Below are positions 18,089 to 27,088 of a stretch of 49,471 nt of DNA, piece by piece. The DNA lies in NCBI GenBank assembly GCA_003550425.1, contig PUKE01000226.1, forward strand, positions 1 to 49,471, given 5' to 3'. The notes beneath the pieces were generated by a model. The model did not search any database. It was not told the DNA's origin and was given only the letters and a program-made list of their open reading frames with translations. The position numbers and the translations under genes are program-made. Origin of the DNA: Nitriliruptoria bacterium (lineage in GTDB: Bacteria > Actinomycetota > Nitriliruptoria > Euzebyales > Egibacteraceae). Position 1 is the first letter of the stretch; every line of letters begins with the position of its first letter.

Positions 18089-18107
18089 CGGAGCGACGGT
18101 CGCTCCG
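18089..18107 (-). terminator. Hairpin ending the suf operon
   Basis: An 8-bp stem CGGAGCGA / TCGCTCCG with a CGG loop starts ten bases after the last stop of the suf operon (18117). The rest of 17896-18116 upstream of moeZ shows no gene. Confidence 0.5.
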
Positions 18108-18116
18108 GCAAGCCGG

Positions 18117-18521
18117 TCAGAGCATGAAGCCCATCGCCCGCAGCTCCTCGCGAGCGTCGTCGGAGATCATGTCGGTCGACCACGGCGGGGTGAACGTGAA
18201 CTGCACCTCGGCGTGCTCGACCCCCGGCAGGCGCGTGAGCACGAGCTCCACCTGCTGCTGGATCAGCTCGGTCAGCGGGCAGCCCATCGACGTCAACGTC
18301 ATGGTGACGTCGACGTGCCCGTCGGCCTTCTCGAGGTAGTACACGAGCCCGAGGTCGACGATGTTGATCCCGATCTCGGGGTCCATGACCGCCTTGAGGG
18401 TCTCCAGCATGGCGTCCTGGCTGGGCATGCCGTCGTCCTCGAGGGGCAGGTCATCGAAGAAGGAGCCCTCGTCGCGCTGCTCCTCGCTGGGCCATCCGCG
18501 CATCGTGTCGGCGTCGGTCAC
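18117..18521 (-). CDS. sufT: SufT-type (DUF59/MIP18) iron-sulfur assembly factor
   Basis: A 134-residue protein of the DUF59/MIP18 family, which helps mature Fe-S proteins in cooperation with Suf. After about 35 acidic residues come the conserved blocks MDPEIGINIVDLGLVY, LTSMGCPLTELI with the reactive Cys, and FTPPWSTDMISDDAREEL. The GTG at 18521 has GGAGG six bases upstream; an ATG six codons later is possible. It is the last gene of the suf operon, 74 bp after sufU. Confidence 0.9.
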   Translation of the reverse strand: MTDADTMRGWPSEEQRDEGSFFDDLPLEDDGMPSQDAMLETLKAVMDPEIGINIVDLGLVYYLEKADGHVDVTMTLTSMGCPLTELIQQQVELVLTRLPGVEHAEVQFTFTPPWSTDMISDDAREELRAMGFML

Positions 18522-18595
18522 CGTGAGCCTCCGGTTCGGGTCGGGTTCGCCTGGTCGCATGCCGCACGCCGGGGCGCCGGCGCCGCGGTCGCGCG

Positions 18596-19057
18596 CTACT
18601 CGTGGGTCACCGAGTGCTGCGCGCGCCCCTCCTGGTGGGTGGTCAGGGCGTCCTTGAGTGCCATCCAGCCGAGCAGCGCGCACTTGACGCGCACGGGGAA
18701 CTTGGCGACGCCCTCGAACACGGTGCCGTCCCCCAGGTCCTCCTCCCGGGACACGCCCTCGCCGTGCATCATCGTGCGGAAGGCCTCGGCGAGGTCCTCG
18801 GCATCGGGGAGCTCGCGCCCCTTGACCGCCTCGGACATGACCGAGGCGCTCGCGATGGAGATCGAGCAGCCATCGCCGTCGAAGGCGATCCCGTCGATGC
18901 GCTCGTCGCGCACCCGCACCCGCAGGTCCAGCTCGTCGCCGCACAGCGGGTTCGAGTGGTGCACGTGCACGTCGTGGCCCTCGAGCTCGCTCGACCGGTT
19001 CCGCGCGTTGCGGTAGTGGTCGAGGATGATCTCCATGTACAGGTCCTCGAGCGACAT
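18596..19057 (-). CDS. sufU: Fe-S cluster assembly scaffold / sulfur acceptor SufU
   Basis: A 153-residue IscU-like protein of the SufU type. Three conserved cysteines are visible: NPLCGDEL (about residue 39), FDGDGCSIS (about 64) and RVKCALLGW (about 125), with the SufU-type insertion between the second and third. In Gram-positive bacteria SufU binds zinc and takes persulfide sulfur from SufS. It starts 24 bp after sufS, in the same operon. Confidence 0.95.
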   Translation of the reverse strand: MSLEDLYMEIILDHYRNARNRSSELEGHDVHVHHSNPLCGDELDLRVRVRDERIDGIAFDGDGCSISIASASVMSEAVKGRELPDAEDLAEAFRTMMHGEGVSREEDLGDGTVFEGVAKFPVRVKCALLGWMALKDALTTHQEGRAQHSVTHE

Positions 19058-19081
19058 CGCTCCCTGCCTCCTCGCAGCCGA

Positions 19082-20314
19082 TCAGACCCGGAAGAAGCGC
19101 CGGGTGGCCTCGATGGCCTCGACCAGCGCCGTGACCTCCTCGGGGGTGTTGTAGAGGTAGAAGGAGGCGCGGGTCGTGGCGGCCGCGCCCAGCGTGCGCA
19201 GCAGCGGCTTGGCGCAGTGGTGCCCGGCGCGCACCGCGACGCCCTCGCGGTCCATGACCGTGCCGAGGTCGTGGGGGTGCAGGCCCTCGACGGCGAAGCT
19301 CACGGCGGCGCCACGCTCGCTCGGGTCGGTGGGGCCGTGGACGGTGAGCCCCTCGACCTCGGCGAGCGCCGGCAGCGCGGCCTCCAGCAGCGCGACCTCG
19401 TGCGCGCGGACCTGCTCCATGCCCAGCGCCTCGAGGTAGGCCACGGCGCGCCCCAGGCCGATGGCCTGCACGTAGGGCGGCGTGCCGGCCTCGAACTTGT
19501 AGGGGACCTCGTTGAAGACCGCGCCCTGCAGCGTCACGTCGAGGATCATCTCCCCGCCGGTCAGGAACGGCGGCATCGCCTCCAGCAGCTCCGGACGCCC
19601 GACGAGACAGCCGATGCCCGTGGGACCCAGCATCTTGTGGCCCGAGAAGCACAGGAAGTCGGCGTCGAGCGTGGCGAGATCGGTGGGCAGGTGGGGCACG
19701 CTCTGCGCGCCGTCCACCACCACCACGGCCTCCTCGTTGGCGGCCCGCACGGCGGCGGCGAGCTCGGCGACCGGGTTGATGGTCCCCAGCACGTTGCTCA
19801 TCGCGGTCACCGTGAGCAGCTTGACGCGGCCGGTGGCCACGATCTCGTCGAAGGCCTCGCGGTCGAGGTGCCCCTCGGGCGTGAGCGGCACGTAGCGCAG
19901 CTCGAAGCCCGCGGCCTGCTGGGCCTGCTGCCAGGGCACCAGGTTCGCGTGGTGCTCCATGACCGTGGACAGCAGGATGTCGCCCTCGCCCAAGCGCTGG
20001 CGCGCATGGCTGTGCGCCAGGATGTTGAACGCCTCCGTGGCGTTCTTGGTGAAGACCACGCCGCGCGGGTCGGCGCCCACGAACTCGGCGATGCGCAGGC
20101 GCGCGCCCTCGTAGGCCTCGGTGGTCTCCTCCGACAGCGCATGGACCCCGCGGTGGACGTTCGAGCGGTGCTCGGCGTCGGCGTGCTCGCAGGCCTCCAT
20201 GACCTGCCGCGGCACCTGGGACGAGGCCGCGGAGTCCAGGTACACCAGGTCGCGGCCGTGGACCTGACGCTCGAGGACGGGGAAGTCCTTGCGGATCGTG
20301 GCGACGTCCAGCAT
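19082..20314 (-). CDS. sufS: Cysteine desulfurase SufS
   Basis: A 410-residue PLP-dependent group II cysteine desulfurase that provides sulfur for Fe-S cluster assembly. PLP Lys227 lies in SGHKMLGPTG and the persulfide Cys367 in AGHHCAKPLL; other landmarks are YLDSAASSQ (about 25) and MEHHANLVPW. I used the ATG at 20314, which has AGGAGG five bases upstream and starts the conserved region; an in-frame upstream ATG runs through the intergenic hairpin. A 134-bp gap separates it from sufC, the largest inside the operon. Confidence 0.96.
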   Translation of the reverse strand: MLDVATIRKDFPVLERQVHGRDLVYLDSAASSQVPRQVMEACEHADAEHRSNVHRGVHALSEETTEAYEGARLRIAEFVGADPRGVVFTKNATEAFNILAHSHARQRLGEGDILLSTVMEHHANLVPWQQAQQAAGFELRYVPLTPEGHLDREAFDEIVATGRVKLLTVTAMSNVLGTINPVAELAAAVRAANEEAVVVVDGAQSVPHLPTDLATLDADFLCFSGHKMLGPTGIGCLVGRPELLEAMPPFLTGGEMILDVTLQGAVFNEVPYKFEAGTPPYVQAIGLGRAVAYLEALGMEQVRAHEVALLEAALPALAEVEGLTVHGPTDPSERGAAVSFAVEGLHPHDLGTVMDREGVAVRAGHHCAKPLLRTLGAAATTRASFYLYNTPEEVTALVEAIEATRRFFRV

Positions 20315-20346
20315 CGCGACCTCCTGGCTGTACGGGCGGACCCGGC

Positions 20347-20403
20347 CGGTGGTGCCACCGCCTGGACCCATCCTAGGTCCGGCCCGCCCATGGGCGAGGC
20401 CGG
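20347..20403 (-). promoter_or_regulatory. Intercistronic hairpin, -10-like hexamer and dyad between sufC and sufS
   Basis: Reading on the minus strand, a GC-rich hairpin (20403-20379, CCGGCC+CGCCC / GGGCG+GGCCGG with one bulged A) is followed by TAGGAT (20375-20370), a good -10 match, and then the palindrome CGGTGG-TG-CCACCG (20360-20347) in the predicted leader of sufS. This could attenuate read-through from sufC and start a separate sufSUT transcript. Confidence 0.35.
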
Positions 20404-20448
20404 GGCGGGGCGGCGGCGCGAGGTGGGCGCGCCGGCGCCCCGTCGGGC

Positions 20449-21189
20449 TCACGCCGTGGCGCGGAACTGCTCGTAGCCCGACTCCTCGAGCTCGTTGGCG
20501 AGCTCCTTGCCGCCCGACTGGGCGATCCGCCCGTCGAGCATGACGTGGACGTGGTCGGGCTCGACGTAGTTGAGGATGCGGCTGTAGTGGGTGATGAGCA
20601 GCACCCCGAGGTCGGGGCCGCGGAGCTGGTTGACGCCGGCGCTGACGATGCGCAGCGCGTCGACGTCGAGCCCCGAGTCGGTCTCGTCGAGGATGGCGAT
20701 GCGCGGCTTGATCATCGCCATCTGGAGGATCTCGAAGCGCTTCTTCTCGCCGCCGGAGAAGCCCTCGTTGACGTTGCGCTGCAGGAACCGCTCGTCCATG
20801 CCGAGCGCGCTCATGTGCTCGCGCAGCTCGCCCATGAACTGCCGCACGGGCAGCTCCTCGCCGCGGACGGCGTTGACCGCGGTGCGCAGGAAGTTGGTGA
20901 GGCTGACCCCAGGGATCTCCGTGGGGTACTGCATCGCCAGGAACAGCCCGAGGCCGGCCCGCTCGTCGGGCTCCATCTCGAGCACGTCCTCGCCGTCCAG
21001 GGTGACCGAGCCGCCGGTCACCTCGTAGGCGGGGTGCCCCATGATCGCCGACGACAGGGTGGACTTGCCCGAGCCGTTGGGGCCCATGAGGGCGTGGGTC
21101 TCGCCCTGGCGGACGGTGAGGTCCACGCCCTTGAGGATCTCGTTGCCCTCGATCTCCGCGGTGAGGCCTTCGATCTTCAGCTCTGCCAT
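20449..21189 (-). CDS. sufC: Fe-S assembly ATPase SufC
   Basis: A 246-residue ABC-type ATPase of the SufBCD scaffold complex. Walker A is [18 protein letters not shown] (about residues 34-51), the signature FSGGEKKR at about 147 and Walker B plus catalytic Glu [11 protein letters not shown]. The extra acidic turn [16 protein letters not shown] is typical of SufC. The ATG has GAGGAG eight bases upstream. It lies 68 bp after the Rieske gene and is cytosolic despite the ABC fold. Confidence 0.96.
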   Translation of the reverse strand: MAELKIEGLTAEIEGNEILKGVDLTVRQGETHALMGPNGSGKSTLSSAIMGHPAYEVTGGSVTLDGEDVLEMEPDERAGLGLFLAMQYPTEIPGVSLTNFLRTAVNAVRGEELPVRQFMGELREHMSALGMDERFLQRNVNEGFSGGEKKRFEILQMAMIKPRIAILDETDSGLDVDALRIVSAGVNQLRGPDLGVLLITHYSRILNYVEPDHVHVMLDGRIAQSGGKELANELEESGYEQFRATA

Positions 21190-21257
21190 GATGTGTGCTC
21201 CTCGCTGGTGTGCGGTCGTCTGGCGCGCGCCCCGCGGGGCCGCGCGCCGCGGGTGCC

Positions 21258-21602
21258 CTAGTGGGCGGGTTCCTCGGCGTCGTTGCGCTGCTGCTCCAGG
21301 TCGACCCAGATCGCCCCGTCGGCGACGGTCGCGGCGTAGACCGGCAGCGGCTTGACCGCCGGCAGCACCTCCGGCTCGCCGCTGTCCAGGTCGAAGGTGG
21401 AGCCGTGGGCGGGGCACTCCACGGTGTTGTCCTCGACCCAGCCCTCGTGCAGCGGCTCGTCCTCGTGGCTGCAGGTGTCGTGGATCGCCTTGACCACGTC
21501 CTCGCCGAGGCGCACCACGCACACCGGCGTGCCGTCGATCTCGGCCAGGTGGGTGCCGCCCACGGGCACCTCGGAGGCCGCGGCCACCTGCTGCCAGGCC
21601 AT
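21258..21602 (-). CDS. Rieske-type [2Fe-2S] ferredoxin of the suf operon
   Basis: A 114-residue Rieske ferredoxin. The cluster ligands are seen in [13 protein letters not shown] (Cys, His) and [12 protein letters not shown] (Cys, His), with the expected spacing of about 16 residues. It probably carries electrons for Fe-S assembly or for a non-haem oxygenase; its place between sufD and sufC, usual in actinobacteria, favours the former. The ATG shares one base with the sufD stop (TGATG), so the two are coupled. Confidence 0.92.
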   Translation of the reverse strand: MAWQQVAAASEVPVGGTHLAEIDGTPVCVVRLGEDVVKAIHDTCSHEDEPLHEGWVEDNTVECPAHGSTFDLDSGEPEVLPAVKPLPVYAATVADGAIWVDLEQQRNDAEEPAH

Positions 21603-22918
21603 CAGTGGGTCCTCCTCGGGTCGCTCAGGACGATGGCCTCCTCGTCGATCGACTCGGCCACCTCGTCGAGGACCGCCTCGGTCACGCCGGGCAGGTCGAT
21701 GCGGTCGGTGACCTCGCTGAAGAAGCCGAAGACGAGCATGCGCAGCGCCTCGCGCCGCGGCACGCCTCGCGACAGCAGGTAGAACAGCTGCAGCTCGTCG
21801 ATCTGGCCGACCGAGCTGTGGTGGCCGCACCCCTGCACGTCGCTGGTGAGGATCTCCAGGAACGGCAGCGGGTCGGCGCGCGCGTGGTCGGTCAGGATCA
21901 GGTAGCGGCCGGTCTCCTCGGACGTGCACTGCTTGGCGTGGGCCTCGATGCGGATGTTGCCGTACCACACCGAGCGGCTCTCGCCCTGCAGCGTGCCCTT
22001 GTAGAGGGCCTCCGCGTGGGTGTTGCTGGCGTCGTGGCGCAGCTCCGAGCGGGTCTCGAAGTGCTGGCCCGCGTCGGTGAACGCCACGCCGAGCAGCTCC
22101 CCGTCGGCGCCCTGGCCGGCAAGGTGCACGTCGGGTCGGATGTAGGCGGTCTTGCCGCCGAGCTGCGCGTCGAGCTGGCGGTAGGTCCCGTCCCGCTCGA
22201 CGCGCCCGCGGCGGGTGCCGATCTGGTCCACGCGGTCGCCCCACTGCTGGGCGGTGACCACGTCGACGCGCGCCTCGTCGCCGACGATCACCTCGAGGCC
22301 CTCGATCACGGTGGCGTCGGCGTCGCCGGTGAAGGTGACGTAGACCGCGCCGTGCGCGTGATGCCCCGCGGCGATGAGGATGCGCGGCACGTGCGTGCCG
22401 TCGGCGTCGACGTGGACGGTCAGGCTGATGGGACGGTCGACCTCCAGCTCCGGGGGGAGGTAGACGAGCGCGCCGGTGGTGAAGGCGGCGAGGCTCAGCG
22501 CCTCGAACTTGCCCTCGGGGCCCACCGCAGCGCCCAGGTGCTCCTTGACGACCGACGCGCGCGGCCCGGACGCCGCAGCCGACAGGTCGTGGATCTCCAC
22601 GCCGCTGTCGCCCACCTCGACGTCGCGCAGCCCACCATCGGACAGCGTCGCGCGCGCGGCGAGCTCGCCGGCGGCGGTGACGACGCTCGACGGGACCGCG
22701 GGGGCGGGCCCCGTCTCGAGCACCGCGGGGCGCCCGAGGTCGAACTTGCGGGGGTCGGTCATGCGCCAGGCCTCCATCTTGCGATGGGGCCACTCGAGGT
22801 CGGCGAACGCCTTGAAGGCCTCCTGCCGACGGTCGCGGAGCCAGTCAGGCTCGTCGCGCGCCGCGGACAGGGCCAGGACGTCCTGCTCGGTCAGCTCCTT
22901 GGGGGTGAACGGGGTCAC
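21602..22918 (-). CDS. sufD: Fe-S assembly protein SufD
   Basis: A 438-residue SufBD-family scaffold protein. The N-terminus has the helical [13 protein letters not shown] segment (about 43-55), followed by the long parallel beta-helix and the C-terminal [20 protein letters not shown] with [13 protein letters not shown], the block that pairs with SufB. The GTG start has GAGGAG upstream. It lies 149 bp after sufB. Confidence 0.95.
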   Translation of the reverse strand: MTPFTPKELTEQDVLALSAARDEPDWLRDRRQEAFKAFADLEWPHRKMEAWRMTDPRKFDLGRPAVLETGPAPAVPSSVVTAAGELAARATLSDGGLRDVEVGDSGVEIHDLSAAASGPRASVVKEHLGAAVGPEGKFEALSLAAFTTGALVYLPPELEVDRPISLTVHVDADGTHVPRILIAAGHHAHGAVYVTFTGDADATVIEGLEVIVGDEARVDVVTAQQWGDRVDQIGTRRGRVERDGTYRQLDAQLGGKTAYIRPDVHLAGQGADGELLGVAFTDAGQHFETRSELRHDASNTHAEALYKGTLQGESRSVWYGNIRIEAHAKQCTSEETGRYLILTDHARADPLPFLEILTSDVQGCGHHSSVGQIDELQLFYLLSRGVPRREALRMLVFGFFSEVTDRIDLPGVTEAVLDEVAESIDEEAIVLSDPRRTH

Positions 22919-23067
22919 GGGTGCTCCTCTTCTGTGCTGCTGCCGGATGCGGCGCCGGCGGACGCGGTCGGGGCGCGGCGGGCATCGACGCGGCGACGCA
23001 GCGCCGGCGCGCGAGGGCCGCCGCGGAGGTGGCCCTCCTGCGGCGGCCGGCGCGCGAGCGCGGGGGG

Positions 23068-24474
23068 TCAGCCCACCGAGCCCTCCATCGACAGCGAGAT
23101 CAGGCGGTTGAGCTCGACGGAGTACTCCATCGGCAGCTCCTTGGAGATGGGCTCGACGAAGCCGCGGACGATCATCGCCAGCGCCTCGGGCTCCTCGATG
23201 CCGCGGGACTGCATGTAGAACAGCTGCTCCTCACCGACCTTGGACACCGAGGCCTCGTGCCCGATCTGGGCGTCCTCCTCCTCGATGTTCATGTAGGGGT
23301 AGGTGTCGGAGCGCGCGTGCTCGTCGAGCAGCAGCGCGTCGCAGACCACGTTGGACTTCACGCGGTTGGCGCCCTCGTGGATCGCGACCTGCCCGCGGTA
23401 GCTGGTGCGGCCGGTCCCCTGGGCCACCGACTTGGAGACGATGTTGGAGTTGGTGTCGGGCGCGTGGTGGATCATCTTGGCGCCCGCGTCCTGGTGCTGG
23501 CCGTCGCCGGCGAAGGCCACGCTCATGACCTCGCCGGTGGAGCCGCGCCCCATCATGTGGACCGACGGGTACTTCATCGTGACCTTGGACCCGATGTTGC
23601 CGTCGATCCACTCGACGGTGGCGTCCTCGTGGGCCACGGCCCGCTTGGTCACCAGGTTGTAGACGTTGGGCGACCAGTTCTGGATGGTCGTGTACCGCAG
23701 GCGGGAGCCCGGCTTGGCGATCAGCTCGACGACCGCCGAGTGCAGCGAGTCGCTGGAGTAGATCGGCGCGGTGCAGCCCTCCACGTAGTGCACGTAGCTG
23801 CCGGGCTCGGCGATGATCAGCGTGCGCTCGAACTGCCCCATGCTCTGCTGGTTGATGCGGAAGTAGGCCTGGAGCGGGATGTCGATCTTCACGCCCTCGG
23901 GCACCACGATGAACGAGCCGCCCGACCACACCGCGGTGTTCAGCGCCGCCAGCTTGTTGTCGGCGGGCGGGATGACGGTGCCGAAGTGCTCGCGGAAGAC
24001 GTCCTCGTGCTCCTGGAGACCGGTGTCGGTGTCGAGGAAGATGACGCCCTGCGCCTCGAGGTCCTCGCGCACCTTGTGATAGACGACCTCGGACTCGTAC
24101 TGGGCCGCCACCCCGGCGATGAGGCGCTGCTTCTCGGCCTCGGGGATGCCCAGCTTGTCGTAGGTCTCGCGGATCTCCTGCGGCAGGTCCTCCCAGCTGT
24201 TGGCCTGCTCCTCGGTGGAGCGCACGAAGTAGTAGATGTCGTCGTAGTCGATCTCGGAGATGTTCGCGCCCCAGGTGGGGGTCGGCATCCGCACGAACCG
24301 CTCGTAGGCCTTGAGGCGCATGTCGCGCATCCAGGCGGGCTCGTTCTTCATCTCCGAGATCTCGGCCACGACGTCCCGGGAGAGGCCCTTCTTGGGCTCG
24401 AACACCGGGGTGACGTCGTCGTGCCAGCCGTACTGATAGCCATCCAGCTGCAGGTCCTCTGCGCGGGTCGCCAT
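23068..24474 (-). CDS. sufB: Fe-S assembly protein SufB
   Basis: A 468-residue SufB, the core scaffold subunit of SufBC2D. Landmarks are KNEPAWMRDMRLKAYE (about 46), VEGCTAP, SRLRYTTIQNWSPNVYNLVTKR and the C-terminal IGHEASVSKVGEEQLFYMQS with SKELPMEYSVELNRL. The length shows that there is no intein, unlike the mycobacterial gene. It is the first structural gene, 44 bp after sufR. Confidence 0.97.
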   Translation of the reverse strand: MATRAEDLQLDGYQYGWHDDVTPVFEPKKGLSRDVVAEISEMKNEPAWMRDMRLKAYERFVRMPTPTWGANISEIDYDDIYYFVRSTEEQANSWEDLPQEIRETYDKLGIPEAEKQRLIAGVAAQYESEVVYHKVREDLEAQGVIFLDTDTGLQEHEDVFREHFGTVIPPADNKLAALNTAVWSGGSFIVVPEGVKIDIPLQAYFRINQQSMGQFERTLIIAEPGSYVHYVEGCTAPIYSSDSLHSAVVELIAKPGSRLRYTTIQNWSPNVYNLVTKRAVAHEDATVEWIDGNIGSKVTMKYPSVHMMGRGSTGEVMSVAFAGDGQHQDAGAKMIHHAPDTNSNIVSKSVAQGTGRTSYRGQVAIHEGANRVKSNVVCDALLLDEHARSDTYPYMNIEEEDAQIGHEASVSKVGEEQLFYMQSRGIEEPEALAMIVRGFVEPISKELPMEYSVELNRLISLSMEGSVG

Positions 24475-24518
24475 CGCCTCGCTCCTGTCGGTCGGGGACG
24501 GTCGGGAACCGTGTCGGG

Positions 24519-25277
24519 TCACCGCTCGCGCGGCGGGGGGTCGGTCGGGGTCGGGGACGCCGAGACCTCGTCGGCCGCCTCGTCGCGGTCGGTGGGATCC
24601 CGGCCCTGGCTCGTGTCGATCGGATCGAGGTGACACACGCAGGCGTCGGCACCCGCAGCGATCGTCTCCGAGCGAGAGACTTCCACGCCGAGCAGGTCGC
24701 GGAACATCGCCGCCTCGTGGGCGCACACCTGCGGCGCGGTGCGGGCCACGTCACGGATGGGGCAGTGACGCTGGCGCAGCGCCAGGCGGGGGCGCCCCTC
24801 CTCGTCGGTCACCTGCTCGACGTGGGAGGGGTAGCCGTCCTGGGTGAGCAGGTCGGCGAGCCGGGCGGTGCGCTCCTCCAGCGAGCGGGCCTCGCGCAGC
24901 TCCTCGGCGTAGCGGTCCTCTTGGCGCGCCCTGCGCCAGCCCAGGAACTGTGCGAGCTCGTCCTGGCCGTGCACGTCCATCAGGTACCGCACCAGGTCCT
25001 GGGCGACCTCGGCGCTGCGGTCGGGCAGCAGGCGCCGTCCGCGCTCGGTGAGCCGGTAGCGCGACGCCGGTCGTCCGGGGCCCTCGCGGCGCACCGTCTC
25101 GGCGCTGGCGAGACCATCGTCGACGAGGCCGCGCAGGTGCCGGCGCACCGCGACCTCGCTGATGCCGAGCTCGGCGGCGAGGTCGGCCACGCCGCGCGGG
25201 CCGTCGCGCAGCGCGAGGACGAGCTGGGCGCGGGTCTGGCCCAGCAGGTCGAGGAGGTCTCCGGTCGCGTCGCTCAC
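24519..25277 (-). CDS. sufR: SufR-type Fe-S-sensing repressor
   Basis: A 252-residue (GTG start) winged-helix regulator heading the suf operon. The DNA-binding domain (about 10-80) includes ELGISEVAVRRHLRGLVDDG. The C-terminal half has Cys172, 185, 213 and 215 in the spacing C-x12-C-x27-C, the pattern of the [4Fe-4S] ligands in mycobacterial SufR, so it should repress the operon when its cluster is loaded. Two starts are possible: ATG 25289 and GTG 25277. I prefer the GTG because a TATGAT -10 ends seven bases before it and overlaps the ATG, which predicts a leaderless transcript. Confidence 0.88.
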   Translation of the reverse strand: MSDATGDLLDLLGQTRAQLVLALRDGPRGVADLAAELGISEVAVRRHLRGLVDDGLASAETVRREGPGRPASRYRLTERGRRLLPDRSAEVAQDLVRYLMDVHGQDELAQFLGWRRARQEDRYAEELREARSLEERTARLADLLTQDGYPSHVEQVTDEEGRPRLALRQRHCPIRDVARTAPQVCAHEAAMFRDLLGVEVSRSETIAAGADACVCHLDPIDTSQGRDPTDRDEAADEVSASPTPTDPPPRER

Positions 25278-25284
25278 GACCGAA

Positions 25285-25301
25285 ATCATAACCTCAAGGT
25301 T
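25285..25301 (-). promoter_or_regulatory. suf operon promoter with overlapping palindromic operator
   Basis: On the minus strand TATGAT (25290-25285) is a near-consensus -10. Next to it, between the -10 and any -35, lies the palindrome AACCTTGAGGTT (25301-25290). This is the likely site for autoregulation by SufR; it does not copy any SufR site I can recall exactly. Confidence 0.5.
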
Positions 25302-25330
25302 GGGAAATTGCAGGGGCCGTCGTGGGAGGC

Positions 25331-26473
25331 TCAGCGGCGCTGCTGGTCGACCAGCAGTGCCTCCGGCGGCACCGTCAGCCCTGGGCCCAGCCGCGCCTCG
25401 CGGATCTCGTTGGCCGGGCCGACGACCGTGTCGTTGCCGATGATGGCGCCGTGGACCACCGCCCCGCGCTCGATGCGCGCGCCACGGCAGACGACCGAGT
25501 CGATGATCGAGGCGTTGCGCTCCACCACCACGTCGTCGAACAGCACGCAGCCGTCCAGCTCCGCGCCCCGGTCGACTCGGCAGCGGCGCCCCAGCACGGT
25601 GCGCCCGAACAGCCGGGCGCCCTCCTCCAGCACGGTGTCGTCGCCGATGGCGGCCGGCTGGATCAGGTCGACGCCATCGCGCTTGACGCCATCGCCGACC
25701 CACAGGCCGGCAGCGACCCGCTCACCGGCCGGCTCCCAGTCCACGCGCCCCTCCAGCACGTGGCGGTTGGCCTTGCGGTAGTCCAGCGGCCGGCCGGTGT
25801 CCTTCCAGTAGCCACCGTCGAAGCGCCCGAAGACCGGCTCGCGCTCGCGCACCATGCCCGGCAGCAGCTGCTTCTCGAACGAGAAGAACGAGTCCGGCGG
25901 GATCCGGTCGATCACCCGGGGCTCGAGCATCACGATGCCCGCGTTGACCAGGTGGCTGTCGGTCTCGTCGGGCATCGGCTTCTCGAGGAAGCGCTCCACG
26001 AAGCCGTCGCTGCCGAGCTCGAGGACCCCGAACTCGCGGACGTCGCGCACCGACGTGAGCCAGAAGGTGACGCGCGAGCCCCGATCGAGGTGCGTCTCGG
26101 TGAGCGCGGCCACGTCGGGGGCGGCGATCACGTCGCCGTTGAGCCACAACAGCGGGCGATCCGGGTCGAAGGCGCCCTCGTCGGCGCACCAGCGCAGCGC
26201 ACCGCCGGTGCCCAGCGGCGCCGGCTCGGTGATGACGTTCAGGGCGATGCCGAGGTCGGCGGCATCGCGCTCGACGCCCGCGAACGCCTCGGCCGCGTAG
26301 CCCAGCGCCAGCGTCACGTCCCGCACGCCGGCGCGAGCGAGGTGCGCGAGCTGGTGCAGGATCAGCGGCCGGTTGGCGACCGGCACCAGCGGCTTGGGCA
26401 GCTCATCGGTGATGGGCCGCAGCCGCGTGCCCTTGCCGCCGGCGAGGATGACCGCCTGGACGTCGATCGCCAT
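25331..26473 (-). CDS. Sugar-1-phosphate nucleotidyltransferase (ManC/RmlA-like) with left-handed beta-helix
   Basis: A 380-residue NDP-sugar pyrophosphorylase. The N-terminal nucleotidyltransferase domain (about 1-235) has AVILAGGKGTRLRPIT, LPKPLVPVANRP, GTGGALRW and LWLNGDV; the C-terminal region (about 260-370) has hexapeptide-like repeats (IGDDTVLEEGARL, VCRGARIERGAVVHG). It would activate a sugar-1-phosphate (mannose or glucose type) for glycan synthesis; the exact sugar is not readable. It starts six bases after the S1-domain gene, whose stop lies within its ribosome-binding region. Confidence 0.88.
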   Translation of the reverse strand: MAIDVQAVILAGGKGTRLRPITDELPKPLVPVANRPLILHQLAHLARAGVRDVTLALGYAAEAFAGVERDAADLGIALNVITEPAPLGTGGALRWCADEGAFDPDRPLLWLNGDVIAAPDVAALTETHLDRGSRVTFWLTSVRDVREFGVLELGSDGFVERFLEKPMPDETDSHLVNAGIVMLEPRVIDRIPPDSFFSFEKQLLPGMVREREPVFGRFDGGYWKDTGRPLDYRKANRHVLEGRVDWEPAGERVAAGLWVGDGVKRDGVDLIQPAAIGDDTVLEEGARLFGRTVLGRRCRVDRGAELDGCVLFDDVVVERNASIIDSVVCRGARIERGAVVHGAIIGNDTVVGPANEIREARLGPGLTVPPEALLVDQQRR

Positions 26474-26479
26474 CGCGTC

Positions 26480-26857
26480 CTACTGCTGACGCGCGCGACG
26501 ACGGCGACGGACCTCGCCCTGGATCATGTCCGACTGGTGCATGAACTTGCGCAGCCGCTGGTTGAACTCCTTGTCGACCTTGCCGGGGGCGCGGCGCGCG
26601 GGCCGCTCCTCCTCCCAGTCAGGGTCGGCGCGCTTGATGGACAGGTCGATGCGCCCGTCGTCCTTGATGGCGAGCACCTTGACCTGCACCGACTGCCCCT
26701 CGGTCAGGTAGGCGTGGATGTTCTCGACGTAGTCGGAGTCCACCTCGCTGATGTGGACCAGCCCGGTCACGTCGGGGCCAAGCTCGACGAAGGCGCCGTA
26801 CTCCTGCAGGCTCACGACGGTGCCCGTCAGGATCTGTCCTGGCTGTACCTCGGCCAC
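26480..26857 (-). CDS. S1 RNA-binding domain protein
   Basis: A 125-residue protein with one S1 domain (about residues 4-75: GTVVSLQEYGAFVELGP, GLVHISEV, VKVLAIKDDGRIDLSIK) and a basic C-terminal tail ending in RRRRRARQQ. It resembles the YugI/general-stress-protein-13 type and may bind ribosomes or RNA. The GTG at 26857 has AAAGGAG just upstream. The predicted leader (-10 TAGCCT at 26941-26936) of about 70 nt contains the palindrome GCTGCG-CA-CGCAGC (26888-26901). Confidence 0.85.
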   Translation of the reverse strand: MAEVQPGQILTGTVVSLQEYGAFVELGPDVTGLVHISEVDSDYVENIHAYLTEGQSVQVKVLAIKDDGRIDLSIKRADPDWEEERPARRAPGKVDKEFNQRLRKFMHQSDMIQGEVRRRRRARQQ

Positions 26858-27088
26858 GGGTCTCCTTTCGCGGCGCGGGCGCGCGGTGCTGCGCACGCAG
26901 CGCGCCGTCACGGGGGTGGATGGGATCGGAGGGAAAGGCTAGCAGCGTGCTCGCCGTGCGACGATCGGGGTCGTGCCCCGCCCGGCGCCGTGCCCCGCGA
27001 CGCGCCGGCTGACGAGCGCGACGCGCCACGTGCGGGGGGAGCACGAGCGCGGGGAGCACGACGAGCGTGACGAGGAGGAGCACCGACC

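Noticed and set aside
23068-24474. Intein in SufB
   Set aside because: The protein has the normal 468 residues with no insertion.
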